64,000 nt of DNA from the NCBI GenBank assembly GCA_013399305.1, contig VXAI01000197.1:179235-243234 (forward strand), read 5' to 3'. The notes under the pieces were generated by a model. That model worked only from the letters and a program-made list of their open reading frames with translations. It ran no database searches and was not told the origin of the DNA. Position numbers and translations under genes: made by a program. Positions 47,553 through 61,030 of the stretch are shown in pieces. Within the stretch, counting starts at the first letter, position 1, and the number at the start of each line of letters is the position of its first letter. Source of the stretch: Rostratula benghalensis. Lineage: Eukaryota; Chordata; Aves; Charadriiformes; Rostratulidae.

Positions 47553-50500
47553 ATTATTAACATCAGTAGAGGGGCTCCAGGTACATGGGACTACATTTGC
47601 CTCTGATAGAGCCGAGAGAAGCATCTAGTACAGTCAGTGTTTCTGGGAACTACATTACCACTTTGAGCAGAGTTTTGCTTTGTTTCGGTTTGGTTTGCTT
47701 CATGTCTTTACCCCCTGCTGCATTCTGTAGCTTGTTTTTCTTCACTCTTTCCTTCTTTTTAGTTTAATTAAGTGAATTGAAGTGAACAAACAAAGCCTTA
47801 GACATTTGTAAATTCCCAGCTACCACAATACTGAACATTCTATGTCCACGGAAATTGCTTTTTGCATCTTTAATTTGCAGGCTCTGTGTAACAGGAGTGT
47901 GAGCAGGGTCTGCCACACAGGATTATTAGACAGATGAAAAATGTGATGCAATAACAGTGGAATAAATAAAACAGCAAAGCAATGAAAGAACAGCTAGAGA
48001 GAGCAGATTATTTGGAAATAGAATTATATGCCATGTAGCCAGGAACTCTATACTGATCACTTCTGTGCAGACTAAGGTTCAACAAACTCATATGTTTTTA
48101 CTGACAAGGAATATTTGAAGCAATATATGCACAAGCAGACAATCAGTATGATGCAAGCTTAACAGTCATGAGCGTTATGTAGGTCTGTCATCAGGAACTC
48201 ACAGTAATGACCTGGGACCTTGCATGCTCCTCTGCCCGATGCTCAGGCTGTAGCATACGCAAGGAGAGGCTTCAGAGCCATGCACATTTTGAAATGTTCA
48301 ATAAGTAATGCCAAAGACTTGAGAGTATCCAAAATAGGTCAAAATGGGATGACTTGAAAATAAAAGGGCTACATTAATCAAGGCATATTTATTAGCTCCA
48401 GACAGCTCCTTAGTGGTAAATTGGTTAGGAAAGGTAAACTGAAAAAAAGTCCTGGTAAAACAAAATAAAACTAATCTCATACATATTTCTATAACATGAC
48501 TATTTTAAATAAGAACAGGAATTTGTCTGGAAGAACTGAAATTTTAAATCTCAAGATTTTGACAATGTGAAAGAGGAGAACAAAAGGTCATAGATTATGA
48601 TCATTTGTAAAATTTAGATATAACATTTGAGATGAAACAGCAGAGGCTCTTTGAAACTAAGTATAACTGAAAGGTGAGAAACTGGTAAAAACAGCCTGTG
48701 AAGCAGAGAATCTCCAGCACAGTAGATAAGAGATGGCCATAAAAGCACCAACAATTTCAATTCATACTGTACTTTCTAAAACTGCAAAATTTCAAGGTGA
48801 CCTATGCAACAGCTTTAACTGTAGTGATGGGGAGCCAATTTTGCCTTTGGACTTAATTACAACATTTACATTAGTTATTATTCAATGAGAAAGAAAACAA
48901 GAGTTATTGTAAGAACATGTCATAAGAGTCTGGTTTAGGGGTTTTAACAGCTTTTTATTTGATAAAAATAGAGTTCATTGTATATCTTAAAGTCTTTGAA
49001 GTAATATATACAATTGAAAGTATTCAAAATTTATTGTCTACATTATTACTATGTTTGATAGATTCAGTAGAAAATGCTAGGAAAAAGGAGGAAAAGCAAA
49101 GATTTTCCTCTTAGAAAGCACTCAGCAACAAGTAATAGGATGTTGATATGAACATCAATGAATCATCTTGACCTGCCATGTAAGTGGCATGCCATGTGAA
49201 GACCCATTTCAACTCAAACGCTTGAAAGGCCATTTCTGGTTCCTCGGCAAAAAGAGAAGAATATTGGAACAAAACAGCTTGCAAGAATCTGAAGGCCAAA
49301 AATGTATTTTCATGCCTGACATAACAAAAGTTTTATTTAGTATCTGTTGTCTGACTTGCCCTACTCCTGCAGAAAACAAGGCAACAGAACTGTGGAAGAC
49401 CCAACAGGAATTAAAAACCATGTGTATTATGAAGGAAAATTTTAAAATCTAGTCTAATAATTTTGATACCTTTTACTGATATTTCCCTAAACTCTTATTA
49501 GACATATTTACTGATGTCTAAGGTCTGGTTCTGGGACCATTACTGTCTACTCAAAATTTTATGCTAGTTGCAACACCTACTGAAAAGCATAAGCAAATTT
49601 GTTTTTCACTTGGACCTTTTGACGTTGTCTTCTCACCCTCAGTTATGACAACTTTGAGCTGTCACATTTTCAAAAACAAGATATTTTAATCATATCTCCT
49701 CAGAATTCCTACTGACAATCTCTTCCTCTCATTTATTAACACTTATTCTTTTAAGATCAATCAGGTCTGCATCTTCTTTGTTTCTAAAACAATATACAGT
49801 TCATCCGCTCTTTAAGTCCCAGGAGTCATATCTTTATTGAGAAGCTGAAACTACCAATGTGTGAGACCTTTATTGTTTTCAAGATTGATTATGGTAATTT
49901 TTATTACATAGATTTCCTAAAGCTTCCTGGCTCAATGTACAGTCCCTGATGTTTCCAGTCTTCTTGTCCCTAAAGCTGCAGTGTGTTCCTACCTTGTGAA
50001 GGATTTCTGTTTCATGAAGATAATGGGATTAGCTCTTGGTGGTATGTGGGCACTTAAAAAACATATTTTCTTTCCAATGTTTCCAAGCTACTTTGCAATC
50101 TTTCAGTTTTCCAGCTCCCAGTCCCCAGATACCATTCTGCTTTGGGGCGCTACTTTCTTTTGTTTCACTCAAGTGTGGAAAATGCTTTCTGATAAGTCAC
50201 CAGGTTCATAACACCATCCTATTAACACTTCAACCCGAAAGTCTCCCCTGAATACATCAGCCTTGATGATGATACTGTAAAGGTCTAGCAAATACTGCTC
50301 AGAGACTCCAGAACCAGTCTGAAATGTGACCTGGTACCTTTAACTAGGTTTAGATTAGAAAGGAGTCTGGTCCAACAGGAGCAGATTTTTTGGCAAAACA
50401 GCTACATCAAGACCCTTTGGGTGGGGAACTGAGAGACCTGCCTTCAAGGCAGTAGGAAGATACACTTGGAAATGGATGGATTATTTACAGCTGGCAACCA

Positions 50501-50750
50501 TTTTTATCACTGATAATCATTCATGGCAAACTCTTGTGCCTGGAAACTCTTCAAAACAGTGCTCTAAGGAAATCTTCCCTGGTGTCCCCGTTGCCAGATG
50601 TGTTCTCTGAAAGGCTTCCACCTCTAGATCTTGTCATGTTTTTCTTGGCTTTTACTAGGCGGGAAAGTGTCAGCAGATTTTTTTTTTCTTTGAAAGGTGC
50701 CAGATAGGTCATTAAGCTGGTGTTGAAAGAGCCTTTTTGTGGCACACACA

Positions 50751-50810
50751 GTCAGGTTTCTCTGTTCTTATGGAATAAAAGTCAGGTTTCTCTGTTCTTA
50801 TGGAATAAAA
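50751..50810. repeat. Perfect 30-bp tandem duplication
   Basis: The unit beginning GTCAGGTTTCTCTGTTCTTA and ending TGGAATAAAA occupies 50751-50780 and is repeated identically at 50781-50810. The absence of mismatches suggests a recent duplication or a recent collapse/expansion. Each copy ends with an AATAAA hexamer. Confidence 0.95.
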
Positions 50811-53800
50811 TACACAAGTGTTCCTGCTTCCCTCTGTGCAGAGGAGATAGTGCTTTAGACTGCTTTCTGTGAACCTGTTGCAGGTGGTTCTATCAGAGTT
50901 GTTGCTTTGCTTGTTTAGTATTTACCAGCAAATAGTACAAACGCTGTATTTCTGCGAGGCTCTGAGTTGTCTTCATAAATCTCAAAGACTGGGAGGACAC
51001 TCCCTGAGCATCTGGAAGCAGGAAGAACACTTCCCCCTATGGAGTCACTTACGTCAAAAGGAACTTGTGAACAGGAAATGTGCTGTGAAGGTAACATGCC
51101 TGTATAGACAGACATGCTGGTTTACTCATTCTTTTCTACCTAGTGTTCCAACCCTGCCATGTTTGTCATTCTCTTGCCTCTGTATCTAAATTGGTCTAAG
51201 GTTTCAGAGTAGAAACATCTACTCCACTGTTTTCTAATAGGCGAATCAGATCACATTTACTCTGGTATTTTCCAACACTGGATAATTTCTGCTCTAACTC
51301 AACTGAGAGTAGTATTTATCAGATTAATTTCCGAATTATACATGTAACCCATGTAATTGGTGTAATTATACCAGAAAATAATTTGGCCTATTATATTTAA
51401 ATATTAATGTGAACATAGTCTTCATCCCCCTCCTTAAAATATTTCGTTCTCTCACTTAAACATACAGGATCTGAGGCTGAAAACAGCCTGACTGTCATTG
51501 TACTGGAGTACAGTATCAGTTACACCTAGGCCCCCACAGAGAGGAAATCAGACAGTAGAGGGGGTTCCTTTTCCAAATTAGATTTCTTGGAATACAGAAA
51601 ATGGAAAAATACATGAAAATCCATTATTTCAAATATATGAATGCATTATAAAACCTCCACTAAAATCACACGATGTGTCGTAATTAAATGGCTTGAAAAT
51701 AACTTCTTAAGAGCACAAATTTTATGTTCAGTCATGCATAGCAGCACATAGGAGTATTTCTCCTCAAAATGCTTCTTTGCATTATGTTATTATACTCCCA
51801 AGAAAAGGGGATCTGCTATGAATCCAAAACAGATTTAAAGCCTTTGAGAATCCAAAGGATTTGCTAATGGAGATGAATGCCTGAATTCCCATGTTCTGAT
51901 CTATGAGAGTTGGGTTTTTTTCTGTACTGATGCTGAAGTCACATATCAATAAAATGCTTGTCAGTCACCTCAGAAATGTAACAAAGAGGAGCTGTAGTCA
52001 TAGAGTTTTTTTATATCTCAGACCCTCCTGAGCACAGATTTCCACTATGTGAAGAGCAAGGCTATGACCTTCCTTGTGTACCCTCACCCAAAATGCCAGA
52101 GGTGGCTGCAGAGAGAGGAATTCAGCAAATATTCCTGACATGAGATGATATTCAGGGATGTGAGTCAGGAGCCAGACATAGATGTTTTGCAGATAGTGCA
52201 TAATACTCTGAACGTCTAACACTTAAATAAGTGATGGTCCCACAGTCATAATTACACAGTTTCCCTGAGGGGAAAAAACACTGCATTTCTGTGAATGCTT
52301 GTGAAAATCAATAGTTCTTCAGATAATCACCTAAAACCAGAGGTGAAGGAACCAGGAGGAGCCAGGTGAAATGCTATTTGGCACAATTACTTCTTGAAGT
52401 TGTATTTTACAGAATTCATGGACAGAGATTAAATAAATATTTGGGCAGAACAACACACAGTTTATTTAACAGACACAAAACATATTGCAATCATATCATA
52501 TCATAATGGTGCAACACACTTAGATTAGACATAGAAGTTTCTCTCTGTTCCAGAGAGATTTTAAACATAGCAGGAAAATGCAGTCTATTTGTCTGTCATC
52601 CTTTGAGATGTGTTAAAAAGTGTAAAAATCCAATAAACAGCTTCTCATTGCATCAGCACTCTTCAGCTGAAAACTTTCAGATCTTTCAGTCCTGTATAAA
52701 AAAACCATCAGCTTTTGAAATGTACATACTAACAGGAAAGCAGGGACAAGATGGTTGTGAATACGGAGAACTATTTGTACACAATCAAATTAGGTAATGG
52801 TGCAAAAAATTGGTCCATAAATCAATCAGCCCTCTATACTTGTTTCATTAACGGATAATATAACTCTGATATCATTTCACTAAAGTTGGCTAAGTTCCTC
52901 ATATTTGATTTACATCCAATTTTTTTTAGCAGAACTCAGCATTTTAGAAACAAAGGAAAGAAAAGAATTCAGTGCAGATGTACATTTTCATGATGTTTAA
53001 TGCAGAACAGCAAGGTTGCAGTACATTAGTCATCATGGCAAGAAGCCAAGCCTACATGGAATATTAACTAAATTTGAAGAAAAGCTGTATTTGTTCTAAA
53101 TGCCTATACCAGTGTTTGCAGAACATTTGAATATTCCAAGGTGAGTGTGAGTATTATCATTAAGTCAGGGCATTACTGGCTAACTTCTCCCCATAGGCAG
53201 ACTTCTCCAGCTCTAACTGACAGCAATACGCAGCCATACAATCATACTGTAAGTCATCTTTTGCCTCATATTGCTATCCTGATTTATATGAATTTATCCT
53301 GAAAAACTGTGTACAGAGTGAGAAAGACATCCATTAATATTTCCTAGTCCATGGTAACACCTCATTCTCGAATCACCTCCTGCACATACTCCTCTTGATC
53401 CTGTTAACAACCCACAAGTCATCGAAGGTGCTAAGCTCCCTCTGATACCGTTTAGTTCAGTGTTGTGAAAGGAGATTTTGACCAAATGTGTAATCAAAAT
53501 GTCACGTTCCAGATTGCTTAGCTTTCGAGTGAGATGATATCATGTGACTCCTTAGAATCAGCTTGTATCAAGTTTAAAAAGGTGCATATAACATTTCACA
53601 CATACAATCATTACTCACCTGATATATTAAAAATAAGCACACCCTAAAAACTATCAGCTTACCCCCAACCCTTTGCTTTAATGAGGTAAAGTAAAATCCA
53701 TCTGACTATTACCCTGGAGGTTCTTTTCTAAATGCTAGGTCACAGTATCTGTTCACAAGTGTTCAAAAATTTTACTGATACACAATAGATAATTTCCATT

Positions 53801-56800
53801 TCAACCACGGATAGATGAAAAATCATGCAAATAAGCAATTGACATGATTATGCTTTTAGTGCTGCACAAGTTAACAGCTGTAAGTAATTTTTGGCACTGA
53901 TGCCATGTTATTTTGCAAGTTAAAGTAATAAGTCAGGTAAATGCATGTTTTTAAACACTGTTTTCTTGGTGTAATCATATTTTCACTCCCTATTACTAGT
54001 CTTTTATGTCTGTATGCTTAATCCATTTCTGCAACATAGTTTTGTATATTTTTGTTGTATTCATCCTCCAAAATTTATTCAGTTGCATTCTGACTTACCT
54101 TCTCCCTATGCTGTGATACATTTCTTCTTATCTCTACATTGTGACAGATTTTTATTTCATTGATCTACTCATCCAGACATAGCTTCTTCTCTATCTTGAT
54201 TTGTTCTTATTTCAACTCAATAATAATTAGGTTCCACTTAGTTCTGAGGGAGGTAAATCTCACTCAGAAAGGAGTTCTCCAAGTAACACATATATTACAC
54301 AAAAGTTAGCAATGTCCACCCTTTGTCCAGAGACTCCTGAAGTGACAAGCAATGCACTCCTCCCCATGCTCTCCACCACATAGTACATCAAAATCTGGCT
54401 ATCTCTACTCATCAGAGGCCCAGCTCCTACAGACTGTGTTTCATGTGTTCGTTTCTGTGCCAAACACATACAGATTCCTGAGTCTGTGTCCATAGTCCCT
54501 GGCTCACGTGGCACTTTTAGACCTGCAATCTATTCCATAAATCCTTACAGCTCTTTGAAGTATATGTCCCTGATCCTCAGGCTTCAAAGCATATTCCAGT
54601 CTGGATAAACACATACTGCGGAAATCAATCACCCCATGTTTTGCAGTTTTACTGTAATAGAATATGTCTGATTTTTTTTTATTATTTTATTAATTTTTTT
54701 TTTAGTGGAAGGCTTAGAAGCAGGTGTTTTACTGACAGGAAGAGTGAAAAGACATTCCAGTTTTTCATCCCCTGTATACCAAGTCAATCATCATCAGATT
54801 TCAGATAGCAGAATCATAACTGCTAATGCAACTACCAGAACTAGAATGAAATATGTCTCAGGTTAGCTAGACAGGAGAAGGTTGACGTGCAGATGTAGCC
54901 ATAGCTTAAAGGTAAATACGTCACAAAAAGTGTGAAGCACTAGTTGTTGTAAATTAAGGCAACTGGAGGGGAATAGCTGACAACAGAACATAGACAATAA
55001 AAGTAAAAAAGGACAGGAAGAGTGAAACTAAACCTGCTGAGTTACAGCAGAATCACTTTTTCTTCAGACCTTATTCAAGTAGAAAGCTTGTATATTTTTG
55101 AATGGAAGGTGCACTGTGCCTTTCTTATACTAGGAAAAGTGGTAAATCTATAATCTAATCAGCCATTTGGATAGTTAAGGTGCTGTCCTGTGTTTAGGCA
55201 GAGGCAGCTGGAGCACAGATTAGACTGGTTCAAACCAGAATAGGGACAGCCTGTGATTATTCTAGTCCTCTGAGGACAGACTTTTACTTTCCATGGGCAG
55301 CTGCAGGATAGCTAGACAGTCACTCTCTGCCATTAACAGACAGATAAGGGATTATTTTTTTCCATTTCCAAAATCAGATTGATCTTTGATTGACAAGCAT
55401 CCAAAGCCATCTGTATCATCCTAGCTCTTTTGGGAATGGAGAGTGATGAAGTTGATTGATGAAAAAGAGGTACCAGTCATATATGCAACCCAGACAAATA
55501 ATTAAATACTCTAATATCCAGCCAGGTAATTTTAGTCCGGGGTGAAGATATTAGCACCCTGAGAGGATTGACAGCATGGACGACTGCTTGGCAAGGAAAG
55601 AACAAATCATGTTCTACCATTTCAATATCTTTCCAGAGCAACTTTGGATCAAGAAGGCAGTGGATTGATCTTGTAGACTAACAACTGATATTTGGGTATG
55701 AAATATTCCATGAAGAGAAGAAATAGTTTAAGGTCTTTTGACTAAAGAGAAGGCTTAATGGACTACTACAGTCAAAGCAGACTGAGTTTGCAGAAATAAT
55801 TTCAGATTGGGATGAAAAAGGTAATTAAAAGAGTCCTAATTTCCTTTTATGGCTCAACAGCAGGAGTTCCTATGGGTAAAATAGACAAGGACTGTAATGG
55901 TTAGAGAAAGAGGTGCTGATTTTGTAAATGGAGTCAGTGTGGAAAACTTTTCTTACTATACGTTTTTCTAAAAGTGAACACAAAGGACAAAGAACAGGAC
56001 AAATGTGTATTACAAATGCTAGAAACATTGTTGAAACAAGATTGTTGTATTAGAAACATATGTTGAGGGAAAAATATGAGTACATTGGAATTACAAAGAC
56101 TTGATTAAATCAAGCTATCAACCAGGAGATGAAATTACCAATGTATAAAGTTTGCAGATGGGTGAGGTAAAACAAAAGTAATGAGGGAGGGAGCATTTGT
56201 GAATAGGGAGAATATTGAATAAACAGAAATAAATGACACTAGGATTTTGGCTGATGCAAAAGGGACTATTTGAAGCAAACTGAAGAATGAGATATGGAAA
56301 ATGTTAGTCCTTGGACCTTGCCAGAGACTTTCAGAAGAGAATGAGAAAATATATCAGGAAATGTTTTTACAGATGAAGGAAGTCTGTATCAAACCTGGTT
56401 TCATGATCCTGTTAGGAGTTCAATTGCCTAGACATTTCCTAGGAAAATATTAGTGAAAAAACATAGGAAGGAAGCATGACTATGAAATACAGGATTGCTT
56501 CCTGTACAGAAAAAGAGTAATGTGGGTTAAGCAGATTCAATGAATACAATCAAACCTGGGGAGAATAGTACAGTAATTAGTGCAATACCAAGGCTGAAAT
56601 GCCAATAATACTGTAAAAAGGAAAGTAGCAATTGTATTTTAGTAAAATCAAACTGTGAATGAGTATTGTATAAATTATAAATACCCTGAAACAATTCAGC
56701 TTTGCCAAATTCAGAAGCACATCTGAGTTATATTTAAGAGGGATATATTCAAAATACGAGTAATATATGAGGAACGAAGGCAGAACAAATGCTGTAGCTG

Positions 56801-57019
56801 TGTCAGGCAGATATAGTGTAGTATCTATGTCCATTCACAGAACAAGGATAGAAGTATTTTGTGTCCAATGAGCACCTATGAGCTTGTGCCCTTCAATTGC
56901 ATTACCCCTGCTGAAAGAAAAACAGGATAAGTGATTGTAATCAAAGAGAAGAGATTGGATGTGAAGAAGGAAATTAAACATAGAATCATAGAATACCAGG
57001 CTGGAAGGGACCTCAAGGG

Positions 57020-57217
57020 TCAGCTAGTCCAATCTTTCTGGGCAAAAGTACAGGCTGGACAAGACAGCACTCTGTCCAGTTGAATCTTAAAAGTATCCCA
57101 TGTTGGGGAATCCACCACCTCCCTGGGGAGATTATTCCAATGGCTGATATTTCTTATTGCAAAAAAATTGTCCTCTTGTGTCCAATTAGAATCTCTCCGG
57201 GAGTAACTTGTAGCCAT
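57020..57217 (-). pseudogene. CR1 ORF2 extreme C-terminus remnant
   Basis: The 65-codon frame contains NFFAIRNISHWNNLPREVVD followed by SPTWDTFKIQLDRVLS. This matches the CR1 C-terminal pattern FF..RV..HWN.LPREVV..P....FK..LD..L. The codons after that run into the 3' UTR. It is a decayed retrotransposon fragment. Confidence 0.82.
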
Positions 57218-57591
57218 TGCCCCTCATTTTTTCCATGTGACTCCTTGTAAAGAGAGTGGCTTTGTAGCCACCCTTTAAATGCTGGAATATGGAATAAGGT
57301 CTCCCCTAAGCTTTCTTTTCTCAAGGCTGAACAGACCCAGTTCTCTAAGGGCAAGCGTTCTTCATAGGGCAAGAGTCCCAGTCCTTTTATCACCTTGGTG
57401 GCCCTTCCCTGGACCCTCTTCATCCTATCCATATCTTTTTTTGCATAGCAGGGGTCAAAACCAAACACAGTATTCCAAATGTGGACAGAAAAGCACTGAG
57501 TAGAGTTGGGTAATGACTTCTTTGTCTCTGCTGGTGATGCCCTTGTTGATGCAACCCAACATCCTGTTGGCTTTCCCTGCCACTGCAACAT
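57154..57591 (-). pseudogene. CR1 ORF2 C-terminal half remnant
   Basis: Within this 145-codon frame, FGFDPCYAKKDMDRMKRVQG, RATKVIKGLGLLPYEERLP and LFHIPAFKGW are recognisably CR1. The first 40 residues or so (MLQWQGKPTGCW...) are out of the family's frame. The true upstream segment (KANRMLGCIN, HLEYCVWF) lies in the overlapping frame 57455-57700. A frameshift near 57460 therefore separates the two parts. Confidence 0.8.
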
Positions 57592-60129
57592 AGTCTTTAC
57601 TCATATTGAGCTTGTATGATGGTATGGCTAAAAGTATTCTCCCACATTTCCCTGCTTCTGGGAGATTAGGTTCACAAACAAGCTCAGGTGCCACAAACAA
57701 AGCCTAATAGTGGTTTTCCACTGCACATTACAGGTGAGCACTTGTTAGAAGTTTAAACCTGAGTTTAAGACTGTATTTTGTCTAATAGAGGTGTCGTCAG
57801 TTCTCTAAGGAAACTGCTTTCTCATAAACAACCAAATTGCCTGGAGTAGAGTGCTTTTATCTTTTAATTCTGTAGCAATTGTAGCAATCTATTTGTATGA
57901 AAGTTACAACATTTTCTGTTTGTTGAGTGTTGATTATTATATGGATGGTAGGTTATTGTCTGAGGAGTGCCAGAGCACTCCAGTGCATGGAGTTGTTTCA
58001 TCTAGAGATGTCGAGACAGTCCTGAATTTCCTGTTGCCCTTCAGCTCATTCTCTGTGTTCTTCTTTGGAGACAATGAAATTAGTTCAAGCTGGTTTTCCA
58101 GGTCAATAAAGAAATAAGAAGCTCTACCTTCTACACCCTGGTCATGCTCCCAGCAAAGCCTTCCTTCTTCACCTTTGTCACTGGCTCCAAAGGGCTATTG
58201 ATGAACCTACTTCTTTGTTTATAGCTCCACTTTCATTTAGTCTCATTGCAAACTCTACTGGAGCTACCTTTGGTTTTAAATCATTTGTGGTATATTAATT
58301 TAATACCTACAAAATCCTTCATTCACATTATCCCAGATTACTTCATTTCTCTCAGAATTACCACAAAATAATAAAATGGACAAAAATTTTTTCCACCTTC
58401 TTGACTGTCATTGCCTTTATGTGAGGAAACTACTTTTTTCCCATTTTTCAGAGCCAACACACTTGTGCTGATTAGTTCAGCCAAAATTGCTTTGCATTCC
58501 TGTCTAGACAGAAGACTAGATTCTGTCTAAGCAACCATTCCTATGGCTACAAGGGATCCAGAGGATACCTTCTAGAATAATCTAATAGAGAAATGGACAT
58601 ATATTTTGATGATTTCTAATGTGCAAGGAGTACACCTCTCCCTCAGAAATACAAACAGGACTCGTTGGGGTAAAATTCTCCTAAAGATTTTGTCTACTTT
58701 GTGAAAAGTAGCAACCTGATTATCCGGAAACTACACAAAAACATTCACATATGCAAAAAACAAAAGTCAAGTTGAACCTTAATTAAGTAGTGGTCTTAGC
58801 CATAACTCATATATCTCAAAATTCTTCATTGTGTTAATTTATTCCTATTAACCTTCTTGTATGGCACAGTTAAGCGTTCTCCAATTTTGTGCAGTTGGCC
58901 TCTTGGTAATTGACTGTTTGCACTATTTTTACAATTGGTCATTAACAAAAAAAAAGTGTATGCTACTTCTATTGATCTATTAAGCCAATTGCCATCCAGT
59001 TTCATCCTCACTTCTACTTTGGATCAGTAAATTTCACATGTCCATTTAACTCACTTCTCAGCATGTTTTAGTCAGTCTGTTATAATTTTTTGCTTCCTAA
59101 GCAGATTCCAAAGGTCTCATCAGGTTGAGTAGTAAATACTGTACAAATTCTACACAGATGCTACTAAATACTGCAGAAAAAGGAGTATGAAATTTCTTCC
59201 TTCTATGGAAAAATTGTCTTTGGGAAAAACAGAAAGGGGAAGAGATATGTGGATAAGCAACATGGATCACAGTATGACCACCCAGATTGCTGTATTTTTG
59301 TAGTATGAAGTGTGAGTATGTGTACTCTGTCTTGCATCTCTCTTTACACCACAAAAGGCTAAGACTTTTTCTTCCTCAAACAAGTTACAAAATAAGAGTA
59401 TCAGTAGTTTTTTTTATATGAAGCTGATTGGAACTAACGTTAAAGTTTGAAAGCCCACCACTCTAAGGATTAAAGTGTACTTTTAACATTTTGTGTATTC
59501 CTTGACATTCATGGATCAGTGTGACAAGGCTGGTCTCACAGCTGTTTTCCTCCGGGTTTCTGATAATCCTGCATATTTCTCCTTTCATTGTAGCAGCCTC
59601 ATGCTCATATGCAACAGACCGGTAGTAGCAAGCATTGGTCCCTGCTGTATAATTATCAAGATGGGAAAGATTTGAGAAACATTTTAAATAGATACCACTG
59701 TAGTGATTGTAAAAAAGTCTGGATAGGAAAATGTAAAACCATACCTGTGCGGGAAAGAGATTAGTCCCTGTTTCAAGCACCGCTTAGCACTGAGCCAAAG
59801 AAAAAAATCCACAATTTTCAGGTTTGGTTTTGAGGATCTGAATAACACTTTATGTCTACTCATTTAATGATCTATAAGGCAGTGTTTTCATTCAATTACT
59901 TTCCTTTAGTAATGAGAAAGGAAAACAGCAAAAAGGTTGGAAAATAATCTCTATAAAACATGAGTTTTGTCAGAGGTAGTTGACTAGTCTTGTACCTGAA
60001 AACCATCAAATCTCAAAATATACTCTTCTTAAAAACTGTATTCCTTACCCCCAAAGAACTACAAAAGAGTGACAAAGGCACTCCCCAAGCTCTGAACATG
60101 AATGCATTTGTTAAGTCTGAGTCACACCA

Positions 60130-60225
60130 CTGTAGTCTGCCTGAGTAGACCTGTTCTCCCAAGTGGACCCTACCGAAGTTAACAGGACTCCAAACATCTG
60201 CAAGAAAGTACACGAGGACATCAGA
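60130..60225. repeat. Possible relic of a dispersed sauropsid repeat
   Basis: CCGAAGTTAACAGGACTCCA, then AACATCTGCAAGAAAGTACA, resembles the pattern TTGAAGTCAATGGGACTACT...GTTTGCAGGATC that is common in turtle and bird genomes. The match is by eye and degenerate. Confidence 0.35.
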
Positions 60226-60969
60226 ACCTTAATTATTCCCAACCACTGCAGTATATTTATATTCTGAAGTCAAACTGAGAACTTCATTTTCTGCTTACAT
60301 TTAAGTGTGGAAATTAATCATTTGGGATTATAATTATACATATGATGCTCGTAAAAATTATAATAACATCCAAAGTACCACATATTCAGCCTGCATTTTG
60401 TTTTAGACATATTAGGTGATGCTTAATGAAGCATTTTAACATCCTATTAAGGCTTTATAGCACACACTACCCTATTAAAAAATGCTTAGAATCAGTACCT
60501 GAGTGTAGCTTAAAATTAGAAACATGTATCAAATATAAACATATTGTATAATTTTCCTACATGCTAGAGTTAATGCAACTTTTTAGAGAAGGACAGAGCT
60601 CTGTGTATTTGGTGCAGTATTTATAGAAATAAATGCTAGTGGTAAAATATGCTAGCTGGAGACCAGGTAGCATTTGTGCACTTTTACATTGCAATTACCA
60701 GAATTTTTATGTATGATTGAAATAAATATACTTGAATGCAATATTTTTTATATAATTCACGTGGATGCAACTTCCATTAATAAATTATATTGTTCTATAA
60801 ATTTTTCTAATTTATTAAAATAAAAAAAATAGTCAAAGTGATGTATCCACAAAGCCAGAAGCACTCTAGAAGTCTTTAGACTTACTTGCAATAGTACCAC
60901 TTGTCAAGAAATATGAACAATAACAACATTATTTGAAACAAGTGTATACTGATCAGTGACAAATGATAC

Positions 60970-61030
60970 AGGTATCACGTCTGGACCCAAGCACTTAAGG
61001 CACATAGTTAAAACTCACAGATGTTACTAG
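60970..61030. repeat. Possible relic of a dispersed sauropsid repeat (AGCACTTAAG family)
   Basis: CCAAGCACTTAAGGCACATA then GTTAAAACTCACAG resembles the arm AAAGCACTTAAGCACATGCTTAACT of a palindromic sauropsid repeat. Only one arm is visible. Confidence 0.35.

Larger units (their letters stand above)
42976..56977. other. Long unassigned noncoding interval
   Basis: No gene or classifiable repeat was found over about 14 kb. A less AT-rich patch at 43010-43260 just beyond the CR1 is unrecognised. An acceptor-like TGACTTGCCCTACTCCTGCAG ends near 49374 and is followed by an open ENKATELWKTQQELKT segment with a stop soon after. Small direct repeats and a perfect 30-bp duplication are listed separately. 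Open frames (for example 46296-46607 and 50869-51189) carry no motif. Confidence 0.5.
56978..57700 (-). mobile_element. CR1 copy, minus orientation, with 3' end at left
   Basis: The left end reads CATAGAATCATAGAATACCA, then GGCTGGAAGGGACCTCAAGG (57000-57019), the antisense of a CR1 3' terminus. The antisense C-terminal coding region follows (HWNNLPREVVDSP, 57020-57217 minus), then the middle (MDRMKRVQGRATKVIKGLGL), then an upstream segment (KANRMLGCINKGITSRDKEV) to about 57620-57700. The element is 5'-truncated before the RT palm and divided by at least two frameshifts. Its protein sequence differs from the copies at 25 and 42 kb, so it is another subfamily or an older insertion. Confidence 0.88.

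Noticed and set aside
49351..49452. Possible exon after an acceptor-like CTACTCCTGCAG
   Set aside because: The frame ends after about 25 codons with no poly(A) signal close by, and no family resemblance.
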